Assembly: GCA_963844055.1 (NCBI GenBank)
Contig: CAWJMN010000001.1
Span: 62,001 to 126,000 of the forward strand
DNA from: CAWJMN01 sp963844055
GTDB taxonomy: Bacteria; Planctomycetota; Planctomycetia; Pirellulales; Pirellulaceae
DNA length: 64,000 nt
Direction of reading: 5' to 3'
The position numbers and the translations under genes were made by a program. The notes beneath the pieces were generated by a model. It was not told the DNA's origin. It saw only the letters and a list, made by a program, of their open reading frames with translations, and searched no databases. Shown one piece after another: positions 53,037 through 61,529 of this stretch; the stretch's first letter is position 1; each line of letters begins with the position of its first letter.

Positions 53037-54818
53037 TTACATAGTGGCAGGTTGTAGCAGCCGATTGTCGATCAAGCGCGTGGTTCCCACAAAGGCAGCC
53101 ACTAAGGCCACAGCACCATCGTTTAGTGAACTGACTTCGGCGAGCGTCTCGGGATGCGCGATGGCGACGTAGTCGATGCGGGCAATTTGGGCGTGATCCA
53201 GTTCTGCGCGGATTGCTTGTTGGAGTAAGGCAACATCTGTCGTTCCCTTGGCGACGAGGTCAGCTGCCTTTTGCAGGCCGCGCGAGATGGCGAGGGCTTG
53301 CGTACGTTCTTCCGGCGACAAGTAGCGGTTGCGCGAACTCATCGCTAGGCCGTCGGGCTCGCGGATAATCGGGCAAGTCACAATCTCGATGGGAACGTTG
53401 AGGTCGGTGACCATGCGTCGAATTACCAGCACTTGTTGGAAGTCTTTGGCGCCAAAAAAAGCTTGATCCGAGGGGAGTAGCTGGAACAGCTTTAGCACGA
53501 TCGTTGCAACGCCACGAAAGTGCCCGGGGCGGCGAATTCCTTCAAGGGGAATGGCAACGGCCGGGGGATCGACTGCCGTTGAGTAGCCTGGCGGATAAAT
53601 GAGATCGGCGCTGGGACAAAATAAAAGGTCGCAGCCGGCCTCTTGCAGAAGCTCTTGGTCACGCTCAAGCGTACGTGGATACTTGGAGAAATCTTCTTGG
53701 GGACCAAACTGAGTTGGGTTCACAAAGATTGTGGCAACGGTCACATCGCACGACTGCTTTGCACGGCGAACGAGGCTAAGGTGCCCTTCATGCAGGGCGC
53801 CCATCGTGGGAATGAGTCCCACTTTCTTTCCTGACTGTCTCAGGGCAATCAGCCGCTGGTAGATCTCTGTGGGTGAGGAAATGGTTTGCAGCATGACCAG
53901 CCAAATGCCCAGGATCTGTGATGGTAGAGGGAGCAAGGGGCACGATGGCGGGTTCCTCGCTTCCAGTAACGTAAAGGAGGGGCGTGGCGGTTGCCAGGGC
54001 ACTTGTCGGATTAGGCAGGCTCGCTGAGCACCGTCTCGGATCGAAGCGATTGCCTGGAAGGCAGCCTGGACCTCTCCTAAAAGCTCCTCAATCGATGGAC
54101 GAACGAGGAGGTAAAATATGCCAAGGCGCCCCTGCCGAGCCATTTGCTGGGCCTGGTAGAGCGTTTTAGTGGCATGAAAAGGTGATCGGGGCGTCTGGTG
54201 CTCTAGCCAAATGGTAAGTGCGGGAAGAGGAGGCAATGCAGGCAAAATGGCCTCGGGCGGAACGACCTGGCAAGTTACGCTGGGTTCATGGATTTGCCGT
54301 GCCAAGTCTTGGCATAGTTCCAGGTTGCTGCCGGTCAGGTTGATCTGACGGGGAGCCTGGAGCAGATGGGTACGTAGCTGGGCCAGTGTTTGTCCCAGGG
54401 TGAGATGTTGCATCTGGGGAGCAACCTGGGCCGCAGGAAACAGCATGAAGGGGCGGAAGGCTAGGCGTGGATGAGGCAGCGTAAGGATGGGCGTGCTCGA
54501 TTCGAAATCGCCATAAAGCGCGATATCAAGGTCGATGGTGCGTGGGCCCCAGTGAATGAGGCGCTCGCGGCCGAGCTGCTGTTCAATTTGCTGCAAGTGC
54601 TGAAGAAGTGGTAGCGGTGGCAAATCGGTTTGAAGTAAGGCCGCACTGTTGAGAAATGCATCTTGATTGGCGGGGCCGCCAATCGGCTGCGTGGTGCTGT
54701 AGGTGCTTTCCGCAACGAGCTGAGTATTAGGGATTTGCCTTAGGTGCTGTATAGCGGCCTGAAGTGTCGCATGACGATCGCCTACATTCGTTCCCAGGCA
54801 TACGATGGTTGCGGGCAT
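53037..54818 (-). CDS. folK-panC: FolK-PanC fusion: HPPK and pantothenate synthetase
   Basis: Residues 1-160 match 2-amino-4-hydroxy-6-hydroxymethyl-dihydropteridine pyrophosphokinase: IVCLGTNVGDRHATLQAAI, QDAFLNSAALLQT and HWGPRTIDLDIALYG (the Mg-binding DxD). Residues about 160-308 are a linker domain of unknown type. From residue 309 (MLQTISSPTEIYQRL, ATG at 53894) it is a complete pantothenate synthetase: GLIPTMGALHEGHLSLVRRAK, IFVNPTQFGPQEDFSKYPRT, FFGAKDFQQVLVIRRM and LAMSSRNRYLSPEER. PanC alone would be 285 residues, the normal length. No stop separates the parts. The ATG at 53894 has only a weak ribosome-binding site, so the protein is probably made as one chain. The pathways are folate and coenzyme A. 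Confidence 0.85.
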   Translation of the reverse strand: MPATIVCLGTNVGDRHATLQAAIQHLRQIPNTQLVAESTYSTTQPIGGPANQDAFLNSAALLQTDLPPLPLLQHLQQIEQQLGRERLIHWGPRTIDLDIALYGDFESSTPILTLPHPRLAFRPFMLFPAAQVAPQMQHLTLGQTLAQLRTHLLQAPRQINLTGSNLELCQDLARQIHEPSVTCQVVPPEAILPALPPLPALTIWLEHQTPRSPFHATKTLYQAQQMARQGRLGIFYLLVRPSIEELLGEVQAAFQAIASIRDGAQRACLIRQVPWQPPRPSFTLLEARNPPSCPLLPLPSQILGIWLVMLQTISSPTEIYQRLIALRQSGKKVGLIPTMGALHEGHLSLVRRAKQSCDVTVATIFVNPTQFGPQEDFSKYPRTLERDQELLQEAGCDLLFCPSADLIYPPGYSTAVDPPAVAIPLEGIRRPGHFRGVATIVLKLFQLLPSDQAFFGAKDFQQVLVIRRMVTDLNVPIEIVTCPIIREPDGLAMSSRNRYLSPEERTQALAISRGLQKAADLVAKGTTDVALLQQAIRAELDHAQIARIDYVAIAHPETLAEVSSLNDGAVALVAAFVGTTRLIDNRLLQPATM

Positions 54819-55821
54819 GTAGCGGGATTCTAGAAGTTGGCGCTAGGTACTAATGCTGGCAAGAGACTGCACAGGGGGGGGAGCATACAGACAGCCAGCT
54901 TCGTGCAGCGGTCTGTATGCTTCTTGAACCCAAGAGAAAAAGCAGTGGGGGGGCTTCCGTTCCTCGACATGGTCGCCGACTATCGTTCCACAGTCAGTCG
55001 TCGCCCCCAAAGCCAATTATAAATTGCAATGCACCACTAGCTTCCTGCCAACGGTTTTGAAAGAGCCATCTTCATGATGAGCTGCTGTCGCACTGCCAAT
55101 CGACACCGTTGAAAAAAACTGCGAAAGATCGGAAGGATCAGAGTCGCAAGGCGTTTCTTCGGAACCGAAAACTGTACCTTCCTGACACAAGTAAAACACC
55201 ATCTAAACCAGGGTCGCATTGTAACGTCGCAACGGCAAGCCGCAGAGAAATCACAACGCCAAAATCCCTAACCTTTTTGCCAGCGTGCCTGCTTATCGCA
55301 AGGTGCCCGCCTAGCACTAGAAGTCTTTTTGCTTGTCGCCCTGTTTGTCATGCGTATGCCTCGCGCCATTTCAGGTGCCACATTGGATTGCTTAAGACAA
55401 ACCATTGCGAACATCCTTCGAATCGAACGGAGCAAACCAAGGAGAGAAGGAAAAGGTCTACCAGCCGTTCGGCACAATTGCCATACCGCACCCGCTGCGA
55501 TGGTTGAAGCAGATGTCCAACTTTGTCAGCGTGCCCGCATCTTGTTTAGGAAATTAAACACGCTGCAGGGATAGAGCGTATTTTGCGAAGCGGCACCTAA
55601 TTGTCAAGCAAGGTAAGCAAAACTTTTCCATGTTTCTTGGGGCGATGCAATTGCCGCACAATTTTTCTGCTGAGCGGTGATTGACCGTTGACAGCGGAGC
55701 CTGTAGTCGAATGATTCGGTTGCCAACGGAAAGCTGATTGGGCACTGCGGCGTTCATCTCCAAGAGGGTGTTTGCTACAGTCATGTTGTGCGTAAGTATT
55801 GCAAATATCATTGGCAATACC
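54819..55821. other. 1.0-kb intergenic region without supported gene
   Basis: The open frames here (largest 132 codons, 55109-55507) have unusual composition and no recognisable similarity. The only structure I see is a perfect 11-bp inverted repeat near the FolK-PanC start (54882-54921). No RNA gene motif was identified. Confidence 0.5.
54882..54921. repeat. Inverted repeat with 11-bp arms
   Basis: AGCATACAGAC (54882-54892) and GTCTGTATGCT (54911-54921) are exact complements separated by 18 bp. It lies about 65-100 bp upstream of the FolK-PanC start on the opposite strand. There is no T tract for termination, so a regulatory or RNA-structure role is possible. Confidence 0.6.
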
Positions 55822-56634
55822 TTACAAGATGCGGCGGTGGCGCAGTGCCGGCACACGTTGGCGAATGGCGGTTTGTATCGAGAAATCTAGGTCCGCCGTG
55901 ATAATTGTCTCGTCTTGGCCATTCGCCTCGGCGATGACTTTTCCCCAGGGATCGGCGATCAAAGAATGCCCAAAGCTACACACACCTAGAACATGTTCTC
56001 CAACCTGATTGGCAGCGATGACAAAGACTTGATTCTCAATAGCGCGAGCGCGGACAAGTACGTGCCAATGGTCAAGGCCGGTCGTCCTAGTGAACGCAGA
56101 AGGAAGAAGCAAGAGGTCAAGGCCCTGATTAGAAAGTTTGCGAAAGAGTTCTGGAAAGCGAAGGTCGTAGCAGATCGCAGTTCCGACCCATTTTTCATGG
56201 ATGCAGGCCCGTGGAATTTCGCTTCCTGCGAGAAAGTGTGCCGATTCTTGGGCGCTGACTTGGCCTGGAATCTCTACATCAAAGCGATGGATCTTTCGAT
56301 AGCACGAGAGGATCTCGCCTTGTGGCGAAATGAGCAAGCTGGTGTTGTAGGCGAGGCCTGATTGGCCTGCTTCATGCCCCTGCTGGGCAAAGCTGCCGCC
56401 GCAGAGAAATATTTTTTCCTGGATGGCGGTCTCTATCAACGTTTGGGAGGTCGGGCCGGGGATGGGTTCCGCCTCTTGCGCAGCCTTGGCGAGATTGCCA
56501 TAGAGGCTAAACATCTCCGGCAGCACGACCAGTTCTGCGCCGAGGGAGGCGGCCTGGCGGACCATCCCGATCGCTTTGGCAATATTTTGGGCTTTGTGCA
56601 GCCCCGCTTGAAGCTGTATCGCAGCGACCCGCAT
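55822..56634 (-). CDS. Nitrilase-superfamily amidase (carbon-nitrogen hydrolase)
   Basis: The catalytic triad is present in order: Glu in ELVVLPEMFSLYG, Lys in YRKIHRFDVE and Cys in GTAICYDLRFPELFR. The 270-residue length and the motif pattern match Nit1/Nit2-type omega-amidases and related deaminated-glutathione amidases rather than true nitrilases or NAD synthetases. The protein is cytoplasmic. The ATG at 56634 starts MRVAAIQLQAG, the family N-terminus. It is isolated between two gaps. Confidence 0.85.
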   Translation of the reverse strand: MRVAAIQLQAGLHKAQNIAKAIGMVRQAASLGAELVVLPEMFSLYGNLAKAAQEAEPIPGPTSQTLIETAIQEKIFLCGGSFAQQGHEAGQSGLAYNTSLLISPQGEILSCYRKIHRFDVEIPGQVSAQESAHFLAGSEIPRACIHEKWVGTAICYDLRFPELFRKLSNQGLDLLLLPSAFTRTTGLDHWHVLVRARAIENQVFVIAANQVGEHVLGVCSFGHSLIADPWGKVIAEANGQDETIITADLDFSIQTAIRQRVPALRHRRIL

Positions 56635-56863
56635 AGCAGACCCTTTTTCTGGAATCCTGGCATCGATTGAGTTTGGCTGGCAGAGGCTCCCCTTGTGGGT
56701 GGATTGGGGTTGGCTGCATGTTCTTTGCCTGCCGTCGGCATAACCGCTAATACCAGTTTAGCCGTTTTGGGCGATGGGGTTGTGGGGCGCTAAATTAAGG
56801 TTCATGTAGAAAACTTGGGACGACTTTGCTGACAAATAGCCATTTGGAGCGCACGATACTGGA

Positions 56864-57745
56864 ATGACCACTATTCCCCCCGCAGAACAGATGTCCGCCG
56901 CCGAACGGGAACATGTCCGTTCTTGTCTATTGACCGCCCCAGCCGAGTCGCTGGCGGAGGCTGCGCCAGTTAGCCGCGTCAAAGTGCTGCAGTCGCTGCT
57001 GGGTGCCGAACTTAGTCGGCGGTTAGGAGTCTATGAGATTCCAGACGGCTTCAAGTTGTCGGTCGTGATCCCGGTCTACAACGAATTCAAGACCATTGAG
57101 AAGGTGATTCAGCGTGTGCGAGACACCGGCCTTCCCTGTGAGATGGTGATTGTCGACGACGGCAGTAAGGATGGCACGCGTGACGTGCTTGCGCGCCTCC
57201 GAGATGATGAAGCGGAAGCCAATCCTGACCTGCGCATTATTTTTCACGAAAAGAACCAAGGCAAAGGGGCCGCACTTCGGACGGGGTTTCAGCACTGCAC
57301 GGGAGATGTCGTTGTGGTGCAGGATGCGGATATGGAATACGATCCGCAAGACTTTCGGCTACTTCTACAGCCGCTAGTAGAAGACCGAGCCGATGTGGTT
57401 TATGGCAGTCGATTTAGCCACAACGACGGCGTTGTGCTTTCCTACTGGCACCAGTGGGGGAATCAGCTGATTACAAGGTTGTCGAATTGGAAGTCGGGCC
57501 GTACGCTGACGGATGTCGAAACCTGCTACAAGATGATTCGCCGTCATCTGATTCAGGAAATTGCCCCCACACTCAAAGAGCGTGGGTTTGGTATTGAGCT
57601 TGAGCTCACGTTTAAGTTGGCACGGATCGATGGAGTTCGATTCTTTGAACGGCCGATTAGCTACGCAGGTCGGTCCTATGCCGAGGGGAAGAAGATCGGC
57701 TGGCGCGATGGTGTTTGGGCCATGTGGTGCATTTTGACCTATTAA
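56864..57745 (+). CDS. Family 2 glycosyltransferase (dolichyl-phosphate mannosyltransferase-like)
   Basis: The N-terminal 65 residues are variable. From there a GT2 domain starts with LSVVIPVYNEFKTIEKVIQ, the nucleotide-binding EMVIVDDGSKDGTRDVL, NQGKGAALRTGF and QDADMEYDPQDF with the metal-binding DxD. It ends with ERGFGIELELTFKLAR and ISYAGRSYAEGKKIGWRDG, which match the DPM1/GtrB-like soluble group. It probably transfers a sugar to a polyprenyl-phosphate carrier, possibly supplying donors to GT87- or GT26-type enzymes; that link is inferred. No membrane helix is present. Its stop codon overlaps that of the permease gene by 4 bp. Confidence 0.85.
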   Translation: MTTIPPAEQMSAAEREHVRSCLLTAPAESLAEAAPVSRVKVLQSLLGAELSRRLGVYEIPDGFKLSVVIPVYNEFKTIEKVIQRVRDTGLPCEMVIVDDGSKDGTRDVLARLRDDEAEANPDLRIIFHEKNQGKGAALRTGFQHCTGDVVVVQDADMEYDPQDFRLLLQPLVEDRADVVYGSRFSHNDGVVLSYWHQWGNQLITRLSNWKSGRTLTDVETCYKMIRRHLIQEIAPTLKERGFGIELELTFKLARIDGVRFFERPISYAGRSYAEGKKIGWRDGVWAMWCILTY

Positions 57746-59227
57746 CGCAAGTTCGAATTCTTGCTCGTAGGTTCCTGCCAAAGTGCGGCAACAATTAGGC
57801 CTGATACTAAGACCAAGATTCCCCAAACGCTTTCCTTCTGAAAGTTGGCAATTGCATATTGAATGGCGGAGAGCGCTATCAAAAAGCTAGAGCCTGCAAA
57901 CAGGATTGGCACCAAGGGATACATGGGAACGCGGTAGGGAGATTCTGCGCGGCAGGGAACCGACCGTAGCACGATGAGCGCAACGCCGACGAGCCCCAAA
58001 AACGTCCAGTAAAACGGCGTCGTAAAAAGGACGAGGTTTTCAAAGCCTTGGGGATTGGTACTGAAAATCAGCACGAGCCCTACGGAGAGAATGCCTTGTA
58101 AGACAAGGGCTACCCAAGGGGTCCCTTGGGCCTCATTCCATCGGGAAAGCCAGCGGAGCCACGGAACCTCGGTACCGACGGCTGAGGGAACGCGGGCCCC
58201 GGTGAAGATCATTCCGGCAATAGCTCCCAGGCAAGAGACACATACTAGCAGCGAGATCAGCCTTTCGCCAAAGACTCCTAGCGGTAGTTCGGCCATTTGA
58301 CTGGCTGAGCGAACTGGACTGTATGAAGGGGAGTAATCCGCGGCGCCAAATCAAGGCACCGTTGGCCCCCAGGTATAGCCCCATGATTACGAGCATGCCG
58401 AGGATCAATGATCGGAGCAGGTTTTTGCGGGGCTCTTTTACTTCAGCAGCCACGTAAGAGAGATCGCTCCAGCCACCATAGGTGAACATCACCATCACAA
58501 TGGCAGTGGTTAGACTGTTCCCTTTTAGGTCAAGCATTCCGGCAGGCGTTGCAGCGATGGCAGTGCCTTCTATCATGGTGGAGGGAACCGATGCGGTACT
58601 GACGGGCAAAAGGGCAATGAAGATCACGAGCAGCAGCCCAACTACCTTCAGAATGGCGAGGCTGTTTTGTGTTTTGGTGCCAGGGCGCAGGCCGGCCAAG
58701 TTGATCAGGGTGAGGATGGTAATGGCCAGTGCGCCCCAGGCTGCCTTGGGTAGGAAGGGAGCCGTCCTGTCCCCTGCCCGTCCCGAGATCGCTTCTTCGG
58801 CAAAGTCAGCAAATGCCAGGGCAATGCCACCGATACTGCCTGGCCTGATGATCCAGAATTCGCACCAAGCAAAGAGGATTCCTACACGTGGGTCAAACGC
58901 TTGACGTAGGAAGGCAAAGGTGCCTCCTGTTGTGGGGCGAGAAGTAACAAGCTCGGCATAGCACAAGGCACCGCAGAGCGCAAGTAATCCACCGAATACC
59001 CACACGCTCCACAAGGCAGCATGTGCGATGAAGAGATCATTTCCCTGAAGAACAACTTCGCTGGCGCCAGGGTGGGCCCAGCCTAGACATGCCCCGGCCG
59101 CATTTTTGGCGATGAACGGTGGCATGCGAAAGATGGACGATCCGACAACAATTCCTACCATGACACAACTGGCGTCTAGCAGAGATAGACGAGGTGCAAT
59201 GGTAGAGGCCTGCGGTGCAGATGCCAT
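57742..59227 (-). pseudogene. APC-family amino-acid permease, reading frame broken by one extra base
   Basis: The protein has the APC-superfamily plan of about 12 membrane helices. N-terminal SCVMVGIVVGSSIFRMPPF is the first helix with the GSSIF substrate-loop motif, and ALCYAELVTSRPTTGGTFAFLR is the second conserved part. The first frame diverges after FIQSSSLSQ and continues as unrelated sequence to 58133. The second half (ASQMAELPLGVFGERLI, then CLGAIAGMIFTGARV) continues in another frame to 57742. Removing the extra base at 58306 (T on plus, A in CTC-A-GCC on the coding strand) gives FIQSSSLASQMAELPLG and a 494-residue permease of normal size. The substrate is not predictable. The ATG at 59227 is weakly supported. 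Confidence 0.8.
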
Positions 59228-59868
59228 AAGAATGCTAAGCCGTTGTGAGAAAGGTGACGAAAGCCAACTGAACACCGTCACGAGCCAATATTGGCAGAGA
59301 TTCGCTTGCGCTTCTGCAAGCGACAGGGTGTAAGGGAACAATAGCGGCACTCCCGCATCGCTGGCAATAGCCTTCTAGGGATTCAGGTTAGGGGGCGCTT
59401 CCCTATTTGGACCGAAATGGTTGGAAACGACGCCGCGAAACAGGCTTTGTTCGAAGACTATGTGGTAGTGTGCAAGGGCTTTGACCGCTGCTGAATACGG
59501 CCGAATTTCGCAGGCGGCCTCGATTTTGGGGCCCTTTGCCAACCCAGTTACAAGCAGGTAAACTGTTTTGCTGGCTGAAAATGCTTTTCTGGAAGGGTGG
59601 CAGAGTGGCCTAATGCACTGGTCTTGAAAACCAGAGATGGGAAACCATCCGTGGGTTCGAATCCCACCCCTTCCGCTTCAAAATCTATCCTGGGGCCGTT
59701 TGTACTTCTTTGCATGACGGCCTGTTTCCTGTGCGAGCGCCCTTCCTTGGGTGGCGACGCCGTCAAAAATCGGGCTTAAGGCCTTGAGAAGATGCCCGGG
59801 GTATTCGTCGGTGCAACAGGCTCGTTTGCCCCTACCGCAATTTGCCTTGCGAAAGCTAAACTGTTGCC
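59228..59868. other. Intergenic region holding tRNA-Ser
   Basis: Apart from the tRNA gene this 640-bp stretch has no supported gene. It lies between the divergent permease and COG2509 genes and must carry their promoters. Confidence 0.45.
59591..59675 (+). tRNA. tRNA-Ser (anticodon UGA)
   Basis: The acceptor stem GGAAGGG (59591-59597) pairs with CCCTTCC (59668-59674), followed by discriminator G. The anticodon arm CTGGT-CTTGAAA-ACCAG has anticodon TGA at 59625-59627, and the T arm has GTGGGTTCGAATCCCAC. A long variable arm (GATGGGAAACCATC) identifies it as a class II tRNA, consistent with serine. The CCA end is not encoded. Confidence 0.96.
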
Positions 59869-61461
59869 ATGCCGCTACGACTTACCAATTTAGAATTGCC
59901 AGTTGAACAGCCAGAAGAGAAGCTGGCTGCTGTAATGGCTCGCCGGCTGGGAATTTTGCCCAGCGATCTTGGCCCCTGGCGCATTTTACGAAAGAGCCTC
60001 GATGCCCGTTCGCGCGAGCGACTGACTTTCGTTTATTCGGTCGTTGTTCAAGCGCCGGAAGCAGAACAAAAACTACTGACAAAGAAAATCCCCGGGTTGG
60101 AGCGTTTTGATGCTCCCGAATTTGAAGAGCCCGTGTGTGGTGGACGTCCGCTTGGTGAGCGGCCTGTTGTCATAGGTTCGGGGCCGGCCGGATTGCTAGC
60201 GGGCTACTATTTGGCATCGCGCGGCTATCGACCACTCATTTTGGAACGTGGCCGGCCCGTGAAGGATCGCGTTTCTGCGATCCGCGAATTTGATAGTGGC
60301 GGCAAGTTTGAGCGTGAGAATAACTATCTGTTTGGTGAAGGGGGTGCAGGAGCCTTCAGCGATGGCAAGTTAACTTGCCGGATGACTGGCGCGGATGTCG
60401 ATTATGTGTTGGCCCGGTTTGTCGAATGTGGCGGTCGGCCATCGATTGTTTACGAGAATCGACCTCACCTGGGAAGCAATCGATTGCCGCTGATTTGTCG
60501 CAACTTTCGACGTGCGACGGAAACCCTGGGTGGCGAGTATCGCTTTGATTGTTGCGTTGAAGGACTGGACATTGTGGATGGCCGGCTGCAAGGGCTGAAT
60601 ACTTCCAGCGGCTATGTGGCAACCTCCACCGCGATATTGGCGATTGGACACAGTGTGCGCGATACGTATGAAATGCTCCATAGTCAGGGCGTTCCGATGC
60701 AAGCCAAGGCTTTTCAGCTTGGGCTGCGAATTGAACAGCCGCAAGCGATGGTGAACCACCACAAGTACGCGCATGATCGGTATCTCGACTTGCTGGGGGC
60801 GGCGGACTACACCTTGGTGGCAAATGGGCAACGCAATCTGTTTACCTTTTGCATGTGCGCTGGGGGCTGGATCATTCCGAGTGTCAGCGAGCCCAACATG
60901 TTCTGTACCAATGGTATGAGCAACTCGCGACATGATACGCTGTTTGCCAATAGTGGCCTGATGGTAACGCTAGAGCCACACGAGTTTGGTAGCGACCATC
61001 CCTTGGCAGGTGTCGAGATCCAGCGCAAGTATGAGTCACGTGCGTTTGAGCTTGCAGGACGCAACTATTTTACTCCGATCCAGCGGGCCAAAGACTTTTT
61101 GGCGGGTAGGACGCCCAACTCGAGCGAGCGGATCGAGAGTTCTTATCGGCGTGGTTCAACGCCACTTAGCCTGATGGAGATCTTGCCCCCAGAAGTTACC
61201 AAGGCGATGCATGCGGGGCTGCCGATCATGGATCGCAAATGGCGAGGGGACTTTTTGCGTGATGCGATTCTTGTGGGTCCCGAGATGCGGGGTAGTTCGC
61301 CAGTTCGAATTGTGCGTGATGTTCATTCTTTCCAATCCACGGGCGTCGCAGGGCTGTATCCGGTAGGTGAAGGTGCTGGCTTTGCAGGCGGGATCATTAG
61401 CGCCGCCGTGGATGGTTTACGTGCCGCAAAGAAGGTGGTGGAAGCCTTTAGTCCTGTATAA
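59869..61461 (+). CDS. FAD-dependent dehydrogenase of the COG2509 type
   Basis: The 530-residue protein has an N-terminal alpha/beta domain of about 90 residues, then a Rossmann FAD-binding motif PVVIGSGPAGLLAGYYLASRG (GxGxxG) and LILERGRPVKDR. It continues with FERENNYLFGEGGAGAFSDGKLTCR, distinctive for this group, and ends with GLYPVGEGAGFAGGIISAAVDGL, the second FAD contact. The family is described as uncharacterised FAD-dependent dehydrogenases; the physiological substrate is unknown. The ATG at 59869 follows only a weak ribosome-binding site. No cofactor partner gene is adjacent. Confidence 0.85.
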   Translation: MPLRLTNLELPVEQPEEKLAAVMARRLGILPSDLGPWRILRKSLDARSRERLTFVYSVVVQAPEAEQKLLTKKIPGLERFDAPEFEEPVCGGRPLGERPVVIGSGPAGLLAGYYLASRGYRPLILERGRPVKDRVSAIREFDSGGKFERENNYLFGEGGAGAFSDGKLTCRMTGADVDYVLARFVECGGRPSIVYENRPHLGSNRLPLICRNFRRATETLGGEYRFDCCVEGLDIVDGRLQGLNTSSGYVATSTAILAIGHSVRDTYEMLHSQGVPMQAKAFQLGLRIEQPQAMVNHHKYAHDRYLDLLGAADYTLVANGQRNLFTFCMCAGGWIIPSVSEPNMFCTNGMSNSRHDTLFANSGLMVTLEPHEFGSDHPLAGVEIQRKYESRAFELAGRNYFTPIQRAKDFLAGRTPNSSERIESSYRRGSTPLSLMEILPPEVTKAMHAGLPIMDRKWRGDFLRDAILVGPEMRGSSPVRIVRDVHSFQSTGVAGLYPVGEGAGFAGGIISAAVDGLRAAKKVVEAFSPV

Positions 61462-61529
61462 GTTGGATCGCCGAGTCAGCGCAAGGGTTACGTCTGTCAG
61501 CACGAAGCGTAAGCAGAAGTTGCGAAGTG

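Noticed and set aside
55109..55507. 132-codon open frame on the plus strand
   Set aside because: Random-looking sequence rich in Arg, Ser, Thr and Cys without good ribosome-binding site or similarity.
4531..58311. Programmed +1 ribosomal frameshifting at CTC-AGC
   Set aside because: The motif lies in different codon registers (CTC is a full codon in epmA and ppiC but split in the receiver gene), is on the template strand in the kinase gene, and is read without shift in efp, cdsA and the 906-residue protein. No common stimulatory element was seen.
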